Program-made: the position numbers and the translations under genes | In this document: positions 46,365 through 59,838 of the stretch, piece after piece | How positions within the stretch are numbered: the first letter of the stretch is position 1 | Layout: each line of letters begins with the position of its first letter | The notes under the pieces: generated by a model | What the model was told of the DNA's origin: nothing | Seen by the model: only the letters and a program-made list of their open reading frames with translations | Databases searched by the model: none | Assembly (NCBI GenBank): GCA_034509735.1 | Contig: JACGWO010000003.1 | Location: forward strand, 13,950,001-14,014,000 | From: Sesamum alatum | Taxonomy: Eukaryota > Streptophyta > Magnoliopsida > Lamiales > Pedaliaceae | Direction: 5' to 3' | DNA: 64,000 nt

Positions 46365-47164
46365 TATGTTCAAGCTATCCAACAACAACTGTTTTGTTTT
46401 TGGATTTATAATGCAAATACACTATTTGTTGGTATTATCTTATGTTTTTTGATGTATTAACAAACCATTGGGCTGTGAGTTTTTGTTTGTCTTTGCATCA
46501 AATTCAACTTCTATGAAACAATTTTCAATAATTTTTTGTAAATGTCTTATGCATTAGCTAGGTTAATGCATAGTTAGAAAGACAAACAGTTGGGGAGAAA
46601 AGTGCTAAAACGAGCTAAAAGTGTTCAAAAGTATTAAAAGATTAAATAACAAGCGTCAGTTCCCCTCCAGTATTCACTGCCAGCTTTTTTAACCAGCCAA
46701 CAGTCATTACTTAACGGTCACGTGCAACTCACATGCCAATTTCCAACCAAAATTTAATGGCGGTACTCAATTTGTACAGTATTCTGTTTATGTGGTACTA
46801 TTTTTGTAAGCTGACAAAGCATGGTACCCCGAGTGCAAAATGACCTAAAGTGTGATACCAAAAGTGCAATTCGCTCATGTATATAATGGTGCATCACGTG
46901 TATAACGTGATTTATTTGTAAATTGACACATATTCGATGTGTGTGCATAACTTAAATTTTCACTATACTTATTTAATTATAAAGAGAAGAAAAATAAACT
47001 AAAGAACTTAGCAGAAATGATAATTTCTTAAATTAATTCTTTTTAATTTGTAATGTGCATGAACAAAATATTATTGGTAAAAGAAATTAAGAGATGATCG
47101 TTTTGTGCAAATATAAATATGTTTAAGGATATTTTGATCAATATACATATTAACAACCGAAGAT
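46365..47164. other. Intergenic, arm-like repeat near 46760-46880
   Basis: Around 46757-46880 the sequence 'ggtactcaatttgtacag ... ggtaccccgagtgcaaaatg ... gtgataccaaaagtgcaatt' looks like one arm of another TIR element, but no partner arm was seen. No gene. Confidence 0.4.
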
Positions 47165-47250
47165 GGTTAATCTAACCCCTCACTCTGAGGTTTGGCATAA
47201 TTACAAATACCTTCTCGTTGTTTGTAAAATTACAATTACCCTCTCAAACA
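47165..47250. mobile_element. MITE family M1, single-arm fragment
   Basis: Contains 'ctgaggtttggcataattac' followed by 'aaataccttctcgttgtttg', matching the left arm of the element at 36383. No right arm is found before the kinase gene, so it is a truncated copy, about 340 bp beyond the kinase stop codon. Confidence 0.65.
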
Positions 47251-47593
47251 AAAAATAATTATGTAGCTCCTAGACGACGATATAAAAATTACTATTTTAC
47301 CCTTCTTGATAACATGACAAGTGCAATAACACTCAATTCAGTGTGCCCTCCCTAATTTTTTTTAAACGTCGTTTTCATTTACATGCAATGCAACTAAGTA
47401 CAAGAGTTGATCAAGTGAACATACACTTTACTTTACATAAATTTGCAAGTGAAACTTCCGAAATTTCACCAGATACACTAAACAACTCTGCCTAGATTAT
47501 GTCACTAATTTTACATCATTTTGTATATGCCTAAAAATCAGAGGCCGTCTACCGTAAGGAGTAACAAAACCATTAAAATCTTTGTACTCCAGA

Positions 47594-50500
47594 CTACCTA
47601 AAACTATAGTACATTATAAGATTCTGAGCAATGGAGCCCAAGCTTGCTGCTTCTACTATAGTCAAATCGGTTGTTGGGAAGAATTCTCTTTTTCGTCTTG
47701 CTGTCAAGTTTCTTCAGTAGGATATGTATAGTGAAGAGAAAAGAAACAAAGTCAGCGAACCTTTAGTTTTTTTTCGTTCTTTGTTTTGAAAAGTGTTCTT
47801 GAATCGTATATCGTACCTGATAGCTTTTCTGGCATTGATGTTGTACTTTTGGACCCGCTCAGGGTGCTATAGGCAGTTGCTATATGAGGGTCACTCATTG
47901 TTGTCTGCATCAAGATTTACATTGTCTCGGTCATGAAAACGTTTTTTAAATTTCTCATATTGTTTAGAATGAAATTCAAATGAGACTATAAAACGATATA
48001 GTGCATTATAATTGAGTTTATTGATTCCAAGAAAACTTAAATGTATTCTGTCGACTGACCTTTAGTGGTGAAGTGAAGCTGTGGTTTGGGGAGGCACCTG
48101 AATAACTACCAACCAGAAAACTGTTCATGTTTTCATCACCAATGTCTCTCAATTTATTAAGCTCGGGCACAACGATCTTGCCAAGGTCTGGCCTATCTCT
48201 CCGTCTTAGTTCTGCACATTGGAGTGCCAGTTTTGCAAAAGTCATGGCCTCATCTAAAGGCCAATCGGGGACAGATGGATCCAACATCTCCGCCAACTTC
48301 TCGTCCTCAATTGCTTGTTCAATATGGTGAGCCAAGCCCATTGCTGGCTTAGCTGTGAGTATCTGTAGAAGCACGATCCCTAATGAATAAACATCTGATT
48401 TCACTCCTAGCATTCCTGACTGTTGGTATTCAGGATCGATGTAGCAGAAAGTTCCAGCTGTTGATGTCATCCGGTATTGTGTCACGTCTTCGGCCATGGA
48501 AGGAGGGACGAGCCTTGCCAACCCGACATCACTGATTTTGCTAACGTAGTTATGGTCTAGCAGAATGTTTCCTGGTTTAAGGTCACGATGGACCAATGGC
48601 TCTGGCCTCGTCTGGTGAAGAAAATGCAGCCCTGTCGCAATCTCTGCAGCAATCCTGAAGCGGAGTTGCCATGAGAGGGGCCGTGTGTTTCCTCGCCTGA
48701 CGAGACGGTCTTCCAAGCTGCCATTGGCCATGTACTCATAGACTAGACAACCATATTCTGGACAGGCTCCAAGGAGTAGCACTATATTGGGATGTCTCAT
48801 GCAACACAACACTTCAACCTGCGTTAGTTTATTCATGAAGACACAATTTTTTGAATCCATATCAGCAAGAACTCATATTATACGCGTATAATACACACAA
48901 GTACTAAGAAATACTCCCAGTCCCTGAACACATTCTGAATAAAATGAATAATACACGTACTTTTGAAGTGAAATTCATGCAAATTGTATACTATATCATA
49001 TATAGAACTCAAAACTTAAAAATAATTTGACACCACACAAATGAAAAACACAAAACCTAATATTATAATAAAGATCAATTACTTTTTTAATAGTTATCTC
49101 TAAGAGATATCATGGCTATAAATTAAAAATAATATAGTGATACACATATGATGATTCCTGCATAATTTTGTAAAAAAATACCAACATGAAGTATATAAGA
49201 ATAATATCAAAAGCAAGTTGTATTTTTGCTCCTGGACAATTCTTTTATACTTGTATTTAATGTACCTCTAATCTGTATATTTCTTGTTACCGTAGTTCTG
49301 AGCAAATTTGCTCATTGTAACTTTGGGAATAACTGTAAAATATACTCATACATATTAAACGATGAATACTTCCCATTCCATATTTAACTGAGTTTTTTTT
49401 TTTTTTATTTATGTTTAAGTAGAAGTTATTTGTCATAGAATTTAGTTTAAGGCCTTACTTCTTGTTGAAACTGTGCTCTTCCTTGAGCAGCATCTGGACG
49501 CAAGACCTTAATTGCAACGCGTGTATGATCAAGGTAACACTTAAAGACAGGCCCATAGCCACCTTCTCCAATTTTGCGAGATAGAGCAAAAAAACTCTGT
49601 TGCCTCTTCAATTTCATCAATGGAGTATCGTCTATATCTAAATGCCATTACACCCAACGACTTGTCCTCATCTGACTCCTGAATGGACTGTTTTTCCGTG
49701 TCAACTCGTTTTCTAGATTCAATTTCTGCAATTCTCTGAGCTGCTTGAGCATTCTCCATAGCTGCTTTATACTTAGCTTTTTCTTTCTCAGCAATCCGTC
49801 GTGCTGCTTCCTCTGCTAGTCGAGCCTCTTCTAGTCTTTGTTCCTCGTCCAATCTCCATCGATGAAGCTCCACAGCCTATATTAATAAAACACCAAAAGT
49901 TATAAAAGAGATGGTGCAGATTTTTAAGCTAGTTTCAACTGATCGTACCTTTTGTTTTGCTGTTAAAGCTTCCTTACAGGCTGTGCTATACATTTCCATA
50001 GTTTTCTGAAGCTCAAGCTTTAGCCTTCTCATTTCTGCTTCCACATCATCCTGCCATTTTGAAATGAAATACAAGAGTAAATAACAAGCTTGTGATTGTT
50101 CTAAAGAATCTAAACTGATTTTCTTTCCATTTTCGTAGCAACATATAATATTTGAAGAGTACAAGAATGACACACACATTTTCAACTGACGACGAGGAGT
50201 AATCAGTGAAAGAACTCAATTCGCTGAATCTGGCCCCTGAGCGCATTGATCCAAAACTACTCTCTGAGCTTGTTGATATTCTTGAGGTTCGACCTGGATC
50301 TATGCTATCATAGAGCATACCAGACATGGGATCTGCGATTGACCTCTCTATGCTTGGCCTACCTGAACTTACGAATGATATATCACTATCAGATTCTGAG
50401 AAATCTGCAAACATGTTTGCATGGAACCTCTGTCCTCTTGAATACGGCGACCTGTATCACATAAATGCCAAAGGTTTATTATTTTCATCAAAGTTGTAGT

Positions 50501-53117
50501 ATCCTTAATAATATCGGTCTGTGTTGTTTTTGGTGGTATATCAAGATATTATCACATGATATGGAAAATAAAAATAACGCAAGTTACTAGCTGTTGATTC
50601 ATATTAAAGGTTTCAGAATAAAGTTAAACTTAAAACAATTGTCAAACATGGATTTGTAATAGAAAATAGTTCATTAGCAATAACAACAGTTGATGTATCC
50701 ATACATCACAGAATTTATATTGCAAAATGTGTCCAATAAAGAAGTTTTAATTCCATTACTGGATATGATAACCACAACAAGATATTGTGAGATATTATCA
50801 CTGATAATATTTGGATATGGTGATGTAATCTAATGTTATCAAATAATGCATGTGACATATATATATATATATATATATATACACTTGGAAAATGGTGGTA
50901 TTGTCAATTCCCGGATCAACAAGGACCAAACTGGGTACATAAGGTAATATCAGCTAAAACTTTGAACTATGATTGAGACAAGTGGAAGAAGATTTATAGA
51001 GGGGACTTACTTGAGTGAATCAGTGTCATCAACAACAGTCTTGCGCGGAGTCCTGTCTGCACCTGCTCCACAAATTCTCAAGCTTTATCATGCGAATAAA
51101 TGGGAGAACGTAAAATAACAACATCATATATCAAACAAAGACGAACCACCTCTAATACTTGGCAAGTTCCTGGGCCGTGCATCAGGGGATGAAGTAGTGC
51201 TGTTCGTCTGCTCCTGCATTTGTTGTATCTGAGTCAGAAGAGGAGAAGCGAATGGTGCAAGACGAGAAGCATTCCGCACGGATGAGATCTTTGTTTTTGA
51301 GATAACGTAAACAGTGCAGAAGTCCGGTGATCCCTTTGATACACTGCTAGGAACATCTACCATCTTCAATCTTCTGCTATACCAACCACTTGTTATTTTT
51401 GTGTTAACACACATCTCATAGTCTTACAAGATGACAAAAAGCTCAACTGTTACATCATACTATAAACTTTGATATCATGGAAAACGTTACAAGATCATCA
51501 TATTCGTGCAGGTTGTTTCAATACCTCTACAACATTTATAATTCACCCAACGATTTGCAAGTCCTCAATTGACTTTAGCAAATGGACTAAGTGAAAAAAT
51601 AATGGGACCAACTTTACCTAATAAAGCCATGACGTGAAGCGCCTAAAACCAAGCTCTCAATTGCAGCATGGGCAACATACTCCGTTATTGCTTTTGCAAT
51701 ATCCGTGTCCTCCAGTACCACATCAAAGCAATGAATCTGCTCAAAACAATCACACAACAAAAACAAAGAAAGAACGAAAAGGATAAAAATCATATTCGTT
51801 AATGATAAATCCTCCAAATGAAGAACGAAAAACAAGAACAGTATTTCTACTTACATCTTTTCGAGTGCAAAAGCAATGGAAGGTGAGGAATAGATCTTTG
51901 GTCTGCTTTTCAAGTATTTGCTTGGTTGCACAAAGATCTCCATTAACACCATTACCAGTTTCACATACTGCATCCGAACAATATTAAAGCAAGCAATCCT
52001 TTAGCCAAAATAAGGAAAAAAGTCCAAATACATAAAGAGCATTCCATACAAGACTATCATTATACATTGCCTTCAGTTGGGCATATCATCAAACACAAAG
52101 TGGTGTTCGCCTTCATTACCTTCAAATGATTTCTTTTACACTCTCACGGAAAATCCCATGTTAAAGCTAAGATCTTTCATGCGTAATTCTTCAAGGGCTT
52201 ACAGTTAAGCTCTGATCCTGACATGAATCAGCGTTCTTGAATAATTTTACTACGTATCCGATAAATAAGGCATAAAATTTTCCTTTTCTTGATATCACTT
52301 TGTTGGTCCTAAGAATGTGATAAAAGTTTTCTTAAGTAAAATTTCATTCGGACCATCTCCAATAAGATAATGAGCTATTTTTCGTTATCCTAAATTCCTA
52401 ATTTAGCATCATATTTCTACAATACCCCTAATTTATTTGTATGTCCTCTATTTATATTATTGTATTACGCCATTATGAGTAATTTATGTTTTTATTTTGG
52501 CCTTTATAAAGGCTCTCTTTGTACTATTTACTACATAAATTCCATGACAAAAAAATTCAATATAATAGTTCTTTCTCACATATATACAACTATATGACGA
52601 AATCGGTCTATGAACATGACCAAATACGAAAAGTTTACGCTTATGAAGCCACGGACAATCTCGAAACAACTTCGATTACTAAGAAACCAACGAGATCAAC
52701 ATACAGACATGCAAAACACATATATACAACCATAAAAAAAGAAATATATCGAGGAACACGACCAAACATAATATATATGTACATGAAACCATTGACCCCC
52801 TCAAGACATTATGAATGACTAAAAAACAAAAGAACTCTCGGTCAATATGCAAACGTGCAACAACACAATTACAACCATATTATAACATAACCGATGAAAT
52901 ACATGACCAAAACAAGAAACATTTACGTACATGCAGCCATGGTCGACCTCAAGACGACGTGAATGAGAATAACGGTCTGGCCTCTAGCGAGGAGGTTGTC
53001 AATGGCCCATTTGATTGCATATTGGCTTCCTTTATCCTTGTCTATGGCTACGGCAACGAGCCCATTCCGTCCGCCTCTTTTTCCCAGAGTACTCCCCTTC
53101 GAATTTGGAAGCCACAT
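47594..53117 (-). CDS. USP-domain receptor-like cytoplasmic kinase without U-box (frameshifted as given)
   Basis: A plant kinase with an N-terminal universal stress protein (adenine-nucleotide alpha-hydrolase-like) domain, a coiled-coil linker and a Ser/Thr kinase domain, as in the PUB35/PUB51/PUB52 group. Eleven exons by phase: 53117-52931, 51967-51855, 51736-51618, 51373-51150, 51062-51011, 50451-50178, 50050-49949, 49876-49459, 48818-48060, 47904-47817, 47700-47594. USP part: GLVAVAIDKDKGSQYAIKWA (exon 1), VLGASRHGFI. Coiled coil: exons 7-8, rich in Glu/Ala. Kinase from about residue 454: GEGGYGPVF, VAIK (Lys about 480), HRDLKPGN (Asp about 575), DVGLARL (Asp about 593; DVG for DFG is normal in this family), SDVYSLGIVLLQ. 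Exon 8 is 418 nt instead of 417: seven T at 49588-49594 (minus strand) shift the frame just before the glycine loop. All other phases close; corrected length about 813 aa. The C-terminus is a Ser/Thr-rich tail ending SFR, with no U-box. Confidence 0.9.
50857..50881. repeat. (AT)n microsatellite in kinase intron 5
   Basis: About twelve AT units inside the intron between the exons at 51062-51011 and 50451-50178. Confidence 0.9.
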
Positions 53118-54087
53118 TTCTCACTTTTTCATGCAGAAAAAACCTTATTTCTTGAACCTTCGTCTTATAATGTCCGTCCTTCCAACCTATATCATGTGTT
53201 CTAACATCATATGTATTAGGCTTCTCTTTCTTGTTCTGTAACTAATGGAAACTCATTTGTTCTTAATTATTATTTTTTATTTGATGCTTTGGGAATTTGT
53301 TGGTCGACAAATTTGAGACCATTAAAGAAAAGGCATGCCTGAAATATCTCCAGTTTTTGTGTGACTATGGGATCAATGGTCAAAAATCAACTGCAGTGGA
53401 GGTGATAGAGGGTCGATTAGTTGTAATTTCGATCATATAATTATAGGTGTTTGGCGTTATAATATTTTTAAAAGTGCAGCTATGAATTTAGTGTATGAAT
53501 TATTTAATTTTAACGAATTAAGAAAACTTGTAATAAAAAATTTCAAAATTCATTGGACAACCACACGTGCAATTCATGTGAAGACTTAAATCTACTGGAA
53601 TGAATACACTTGCATGTGGTATGTGAGTTGTCACATGACGTGTACATATGATTTTTTCATCTAGTTTTAAAATTTCCGACAATAAGTGTCCTCAATTCGT
53701 GAAAATTAAAAAGTTAGCGGACTAAATTGTCAAATTTACTTTTGAAGGACCAACATACCGAAATCTATAGTTACAGGATGAAGAATGCCATAAAGGCAGC
53801 AAATTATAGTAGTTCTTGATGATTGATAGAGCATAAAACTAATATAAACTATTTTGAATTTAAAGATATTTAAATTATACAAACAAAAGTTTTTTAAATT
53901 AAAAATTTTACCCTAATTATATTGTATCTTAGTTCCGTGAATGTAGGTAGGTAGTCGACTTTTAATAATAATGACTTATTTATTTGTTTACTTTGAATAT
54001 GTTGGTCATCATTGATTTAAAAATATTGATTAGTATTTGAATTTGCATGCACTAATGTAGTACTTAACAGTATGAAAAAGTATATAT
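53118..54087. other. Upstream region of the USP-kinase, nothing else recognised
   Basis: Holds the presumed promoter of the minus-strand kinase gene. The sequence near 53120-53280 is T-rich on the plus strand. I could not place a TATA box or transcription start with confidence. No other gene. Confidence 0.45.
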
Positions 54088-54535
54088 AGGGTAACTTACA
54101 TCTACCTCTCCAGAGGTTTAACATAATTACAAATACTCCCTCGTTGTTTGAAAAATTACAACTACTACTTTATCCTTGCTGAATTTTTATTTTAAAAAAA
54201 GAGTTTGAAAAAATATACAAAAAAAAATTTAGGTGGGAAAAATAATTCTTCCATAGATAATGTTAGTCCATATAAATAATTTAGAAAATTATAAAGTATA
54301 TAAAATTATAACTTATATATAATTCAAAAGGGACTTTTCTTTGGATGGTTTACCACAAAAATTGGATGAAAACCTAATGTAGCCTAATGGAATGAGCTTG
54401 TTGTTAGACAGATGTTAAAGTCAGGGCGTGCGGGGGGGGGGGGGGGGAAGGGAGGGGAGTATTTGTGATTTCTCAAACAACGAGAAGGTATTTATAATTT
54501 TATCAAATCTTAGAGGAGGTGGCTGTAAAATGAAT
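54088..54535. mobile_element. MITE family M1, degraded copy with poly-G
   Basis: Left arm GGGTAACTTACATCTACCTC with 'acataattacaaatactccc'; the right arm, inverted, has 'gtatttataattttatcaaa' and 'ttagaggaggtggctgtaaa'. Flanks gtatatata (54079-54087) and gtatatttt (about 54544-54552) agree at 7 of 9 bases. A run of about 16 G occurs at 54432-54447. The interior differs from the copies at 36383 and 57027. Confidence 0.65.
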
Positions 54536-55530
54536 TTCGTATATTTTATTTTTTCTACCGTAAGAAACCGGCCTGAAAACTAAATTGAAATAAAATTTAG
54601 ATATTAGATACAATAATCCGTATAAGATTAAGAAATAAAGATTTTTTGGACTAAAGTGATACAACTCTCAAATTGAGGGCTATTAGTAACATTTCTCTAC
54701 TCAAAACATATTAATTTGGTTTGCAAAATGTTTATTCGTAAAAGTATTCTTAAATATATTTATTTATTATTAGATATTCATTTTTTTATCAATTGATTTT
54801 CTCCAATAATATTTTGTTTATGAATATTTATTATTAATTTATTTTGTGAATTTTTATTAATTATTTATTTTATCTTTATGTTTTATTCAATTTGATAAAA
54901 AGAATAATAAAATTTTAAATTATGCACATAAATCGAGTGTGGTTTGACTATTAATTAAAATTAAGGGTTTAAATGAAAATACCCCCTAACCTATAGGGGT
55001 TATACACTTCGCCACTCAAGGTTTTAATTTGTGTGGATGACACCCTAACCTTTGTAAAATTTGCGTTAAGCTCCTCGATTCCATTTCTGATGGTATATTC
55101 TGTCGGATATTTTGGAATAGTTTAAGTTATCTGCATGTTGCCCCCAAACAAAAAAATATATGCATTTAACCACCTGAGATTTTTAAAATTTTATTGTCAT
55201 CATTACATTTATATTTTTGAGATTAATGAAATATTTCACTAAAATAGTATTTTGTGCTACTTTTTACTTAATATACATACAATTTAGATATTTTATAGTA
55301 ATAAAACTGTTTTTGTAATAATGTTCTTTTAGTTTTATGTATATTAGATAATGAAGATTTGTTTTTAAAGTTTCTGTCCAATAATTGTTAAGATATATAA
55401 ATATATGTTTTGCTTGTTTAGTGAATAATATCAGTCGCTTGGGACTTGGGATTTCATATGGTTAGCATAGGTAGCATTGTTTTGATATACAGTGACGATA
55501 GAACAAAGAATTTTGGTATGATTATAAATT
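54536..55530. other. Intergenic with one arm-like repeat at 54960-55180
   Basis: AT-rich. 'gggtttaaatgaaaataccc ... ctaacctttgtaaaatttgc' at 54964-55065 has the style of a TIR-element arm (blocks of 'accccctaacc' alternating with AT-rich linkers), but I found no opposite arm. No gene. Confidence 0.4.
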
Positions 55531-56260
55531 TGATGCCCTTAAATATTTCATAAGCTAAGTCCACGGACAACACGCATCAACCTAGTTGGTTGCAAACTGG
55601 ACTGACCTACCAGCAAGAAGGTAAATGCCCATGGGAACATTTTTTTTAACTTTACTGAATTGACAGACCCAAAAAATGAGTCTATCTTGGTCGGACACGT
55701 CATCATACAACTAAGCGGACATGTCATACAGCTTGCCACGTATCGGGACACATCATGCTAAAATATCTCCAGATGGCTCCTAGTAGATTGATGACAACCG
55801 AGTTGGTAATCTACAAATTCCAAATTTTCGAATTTCCATACAGACCTGGCAAGAAATAGTCAACAGGTCATATCTTCGTCAATATTGATCCAAATCCCAA
55901 ACAAATTCTTTAATTGAAACGCTGACTCAAAGAGCTTTCCAACAACGTATGGTGGTCACCTATAAAATGACCCTTTGTATAGTCATTTGTCAAGTAACAT
56001 CACTCTGACACTTCTACTTTGAATTACTTTCGGTTCTAAAGCTATTTTCAGCTCATTTTCTACACCTTACACAAATTATCACACCACACATTCATATTTA
56101 ACCATTATTCTCACTTTTTATCAAGTCTCCTTTCATTTTAGAACATTACTGACTTAAGAATCGAAATGCTAGCCCCTCTTTGCTGGTTAGTCCCCCTCAA
56201 TTTTATGATTTTCTTGAAAATCCTTCAATCCTCATAAGTACTATTCGACCAATGTATGCA
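55531..56260 (+). repeat. 5' LTR of gypsy G2
   Basis: Begins TGATGCCCTTAAATATTTC, similar to the G1 LTR start, and ends TGTATGCA at 56260. It contains TATAAA at 55961-55966 and the block 'aacattactgacttaagaat'. The start is less certain than the end. Confidence 0.65.
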
Positions 56261-57026
56261 TAATTGGCGTTGTTTTTTGGAAACTTGAGCTTTGGACGTG
56301 AGAAATGGCCAACTCAGACATTGGAGGTGACAATGGATATTTTGAGGGAAACACCACCCTCCCTGCTACAGCTGGATCCATTATTCCACCTCTAGATCAG
56401 ACCTTAGGAGCTGCCAACGCTCCGACTCTAGCTCTCGACCTGGCAGCTGGTCCTACTGCCATGAACCCGCTCCTCAGTGAGCAGCTCCACCAATTCTGAA
56501 GGGAATTGGATCCGCCAGAGAGCACGGCGGAAGCGTGAAAATCGTAAAATAACGCAAAATCACATAACATTTCAAATCGATCAAGGAGTGTACCCTTGAT
56601 CTCTCCCGGGCGTTCGATGTAGAATATGTAGATTTAAACACTAATCTAGCACATATTGCACATAGTGAATACATAAACAACTATACCTTTGTAGTTTTGT
56701 TTAATACATGCTACTAGCTTTGCTCCTTTTTGTGTTCCGAACACGTTCACGAGATTTCAAGTGTAGAAACCCTCTAACGATCCACACCACACTGGGAGAC
56801 GCTTTGATCTCTTTACTAGAAGAAATCAAATTTTAGGAAGAAGCAAGATTAAAAGAACTACACTATGTATTAGTGTATCATTTTAAATCAAACTTTGTTC
56901 TTCAATTAATCTTAGACCAAGAAGAAAAGGAGGGATAGGGAGAGAGGAGAGGGGAGGCTGAGTGTGTAAAGAGGGTAAGTGAGGATAGTGTGTCGTGGCT
57001 TAGCTATATATCTATGATTAATGGAA

Positions 57027-57451
57027 GGACGAATTACAATGACCTCCCCTGAGGTTTGCCATGATTATGGATACCTCCTTGTTGTTTTAAAAATTACAAA
57101 TACCATATTAAGGTTTGTAACTGTCCAACAGATAACCCATTTCTTTCCATTTTAGGTGAACTGACCAAAATCCCCTTATGCAAATTGAATTATTTTTTTA
57201 TAATTTTCTAAATTTTTTTGGACAAAAATGCGCAGAGAGGGGTTTCTTATGATTTTTACACAGAGAAGCAATAACGTAATTTATCTTGGCTGATTTTTCT
57301 ACAAGTTGAATAAAAATCAAGGGCAAAATGGACCATTTTATTCCCTTGGTTAAAAATTACAAAACCTCACGGGAGTATTTGTAATTTTTGAAACAACAAG
57401 GGGGTATCTGTAATTATGTCAAACCTCAAAGGAGGTCATTGTAATTCACCA
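57027..57451. mobile_element. MITE family M1 inside the reverse LTR
   Basis: About 425 bp. Left arm GGACGAATTACAATGACCTC; complement of the right arm GGTGAATTACAATGACCTCC; inner arms share 'aattacaaataccat' and 'aattacaaatactcc'. The direct repeat attaatggaa flanks it (57017-57026 and 57451-57460; 9 or 10 bp depending on where the end is drawn). The core ('gcgcagagaggggtttctta') is the reverse complement of that in the 36383 copy. Confidence 0.8.
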
Positions 57452-57525
57452 TTAATGGAATGATAGAAATGTGTCTAGATACATGGAGATGTGTCTAGAT
57501 ACATCCCATTCACATCCATTAATCA

Positions 57526-57578
57526 ATCTCTCTCTCTCTCACTCACTCTCTCTCTCACTCACTCACACACACACACAA
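57526..57578. repeat. (TC)n/(CA)n microsatellite
   Basis: Mixed tctc/actc run passing into an acac run, within the reverse family L LTR. Confidence 0.85.
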
Positions 57579-58351
57579 GGTATGATGAAATCATACCAAG
57601 TGAAAGCCACAATCAAGGGTCATGTTGTGCTTTCCAAAATCACACAATCAGCCAACTTTTTCCTTTTCTATGTGGAAAAAGTCCAACTCTTCCTCTTCCA
57701 AATGTGGTAGTCAACTCGGCTCTTAGGCCCTAATTTAATGGGCCAGACCTCGTCCTAATCAAATTAGAACAAGCCCAAAAAAGGTCCAATGAATTAAATT
57801 CAATTTAATTCAAGCCCATCTAAATTAGGCCCAAAGTCATTTAATCTAATCAATGACTTAAATCCAAATTCTCTCAATTAATAAATCATATTTATTAATT
57901 AGTATAAGCCCAATACATTACTGGGACATCCATCCAATGGATTATCCCATAAATAATCCAATTATTTAAAACGTCTTTCAAAATTAATTCCAAATTAATT
58001 CCTTTACCTCCTCGGTGATATGTGTGTGACTCTTTAGGTTCCTCCTCAGCTAGACTTGGGCTTGTGTCCAACACCCATTACCATGGGTGATCGTCTAGCA
58101 ACGGTCCATGGCACTAGAGACTAGGTGAATGTTCGCACCCCCGAGTTCCATATGGGCACGGTCCTTCCATCTACCATCTCCCTGCCTCAGTCTAGGGCAT
58201 GAAATTGGGTGTCGGTTCTCATCTTAATGCTTAGTACCTGAGACCGTGTTTGCTTCATTGCCCCGACATATGAAACCATTTCCTATTCGATCAATCACTG
58301 TGGCCACATATTAGAAAGTATAAACGCATCTCCGAGTGCATAGGAGATACC

Positions 58352-59799
58352 TGTTAGAATAGGTGACCATGTAGCCAATCTTGGTAGGTGAATTGTAACC
58401 TATGTCTGAACAATTTCGAGGTTTTAATAAATCATTAATGAATAAGAAGTGAAATTCATTTGGCATTTACTTTGTTTGTGTTCACTTTATCTGCTTTATA
58501 TATATATATATATATATCTGTTCACTACGCAAACAAAGCCCATGGACTGAAAACGCATTTCGGGGACTGGGACTACGCTTGGAGGTAGGTCCATGAAATC
58601 AATTCCGCCGAATCAGTCCGGAAATCTCCAAGTCGAGGAATCTCGAAAATGGGTACCGAGATTCCCCTTGAGACTTGCACTAAGCATCTGCTGTCGTATT
58701 TCATCGACGGGACGAGGGTCGTTTAAGCAGTGTTAGTGGGTTAGCCTGCTAGGGAGCAGCTGACTGAGGTGACTCGCGGGAACCGCCTTACGGAGGACCT
58801 TGAATAGGGTCGGTTAGGTATGACGTGTGTTCCGGGTTCCAACAGTACAGGTCAAGTCCATTGACTTGAGGAACTGCTGAGTTTACCTGTATATTAGGGT
58901 TGTATCTTAGATATGGTGAGAAATTGCCAAGAAGCACTTGAGTAGTCATAAGCCATATCTAGTGCAACTCCGGTGTACAGAGTGACAGTAGTTTCCAAGA
59001 AAGGATCTGTCTCCTATCAAGATATTGACAGTTATGTCTCACTAATGCTCTGTGTCTTGTCCCTAAAATCTGTGGCCACAGTAACTAAACAGAAGGGAAG
59101 GTTTCCCTTGCGGCGTTTAGTAAAGGACAGACCGACACTTAGGTCCAAAATGGGTCCTGCATTTTCCGTGCCCTAGACCCTAAGTAGTGAGACCGTAGAC
59201 GGAAGGATAGATGTACTGTAGAGCCTAAATGTTCATCCCCGTATATTCACCTAGTCTCTAGGGCCATGGACCGTTGCTAGATGGCCACCCATGGTAACGG
59301 GCGGATTCTAGGAATCCGACCAAGTCTAGCTGAAGGTGAACCTAAAGAGTCACACACAATCCGCACACACATAAAAGTATTTAATTTAGAATTAAATATT
59401 TGGAGAAATGGAATGATTAAATTGGATTTAATCGGGTCCTTATTTTCTTGGAAAGAGTTAAATCCTTTTTATTAGATAAAAGGGATTTATCTAATAAATT
59501 AGATTTATTAGAAAATTAATTTAATGGGCTTAGAATGAATATTTATATTTTTATTTATTGCCCTTGGAATATTTAAATGGGATTTTAATATTCCATCAAA
59601 TTAAATTAATGGTTGAGATTAAAAGGGAGAGATCAATGGCTATTATTGGTTTGACCAAAGAAGCTTGAGTTTAACTAGGATTTGACTAGGTCAAATCCTA
59701 GTTGTAGAGGAGTCTTCAAAGTGTAGGAGATTGAAGAGGAAAGGGATTCTTCTTCTATAAATACTCCTTAGCACACACATTGAAGAGGATGATGAATCT

Positions 59800-59838
<39 letters not shown>

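Noticed and set aside
48531..48539. DVG instead of DFG in the kinase as a sign of a dead kinase
   Set aside because: DVG is, as far as I recall, usual in this USP/U-box kinase group, and the Lys and HRD residues are intact.
52519..53241. Plus-strand frames over the kinase first exon and intron 1
   Set aside because: Antisense to the USP exon; composition and lack of motifs suggest shadows.
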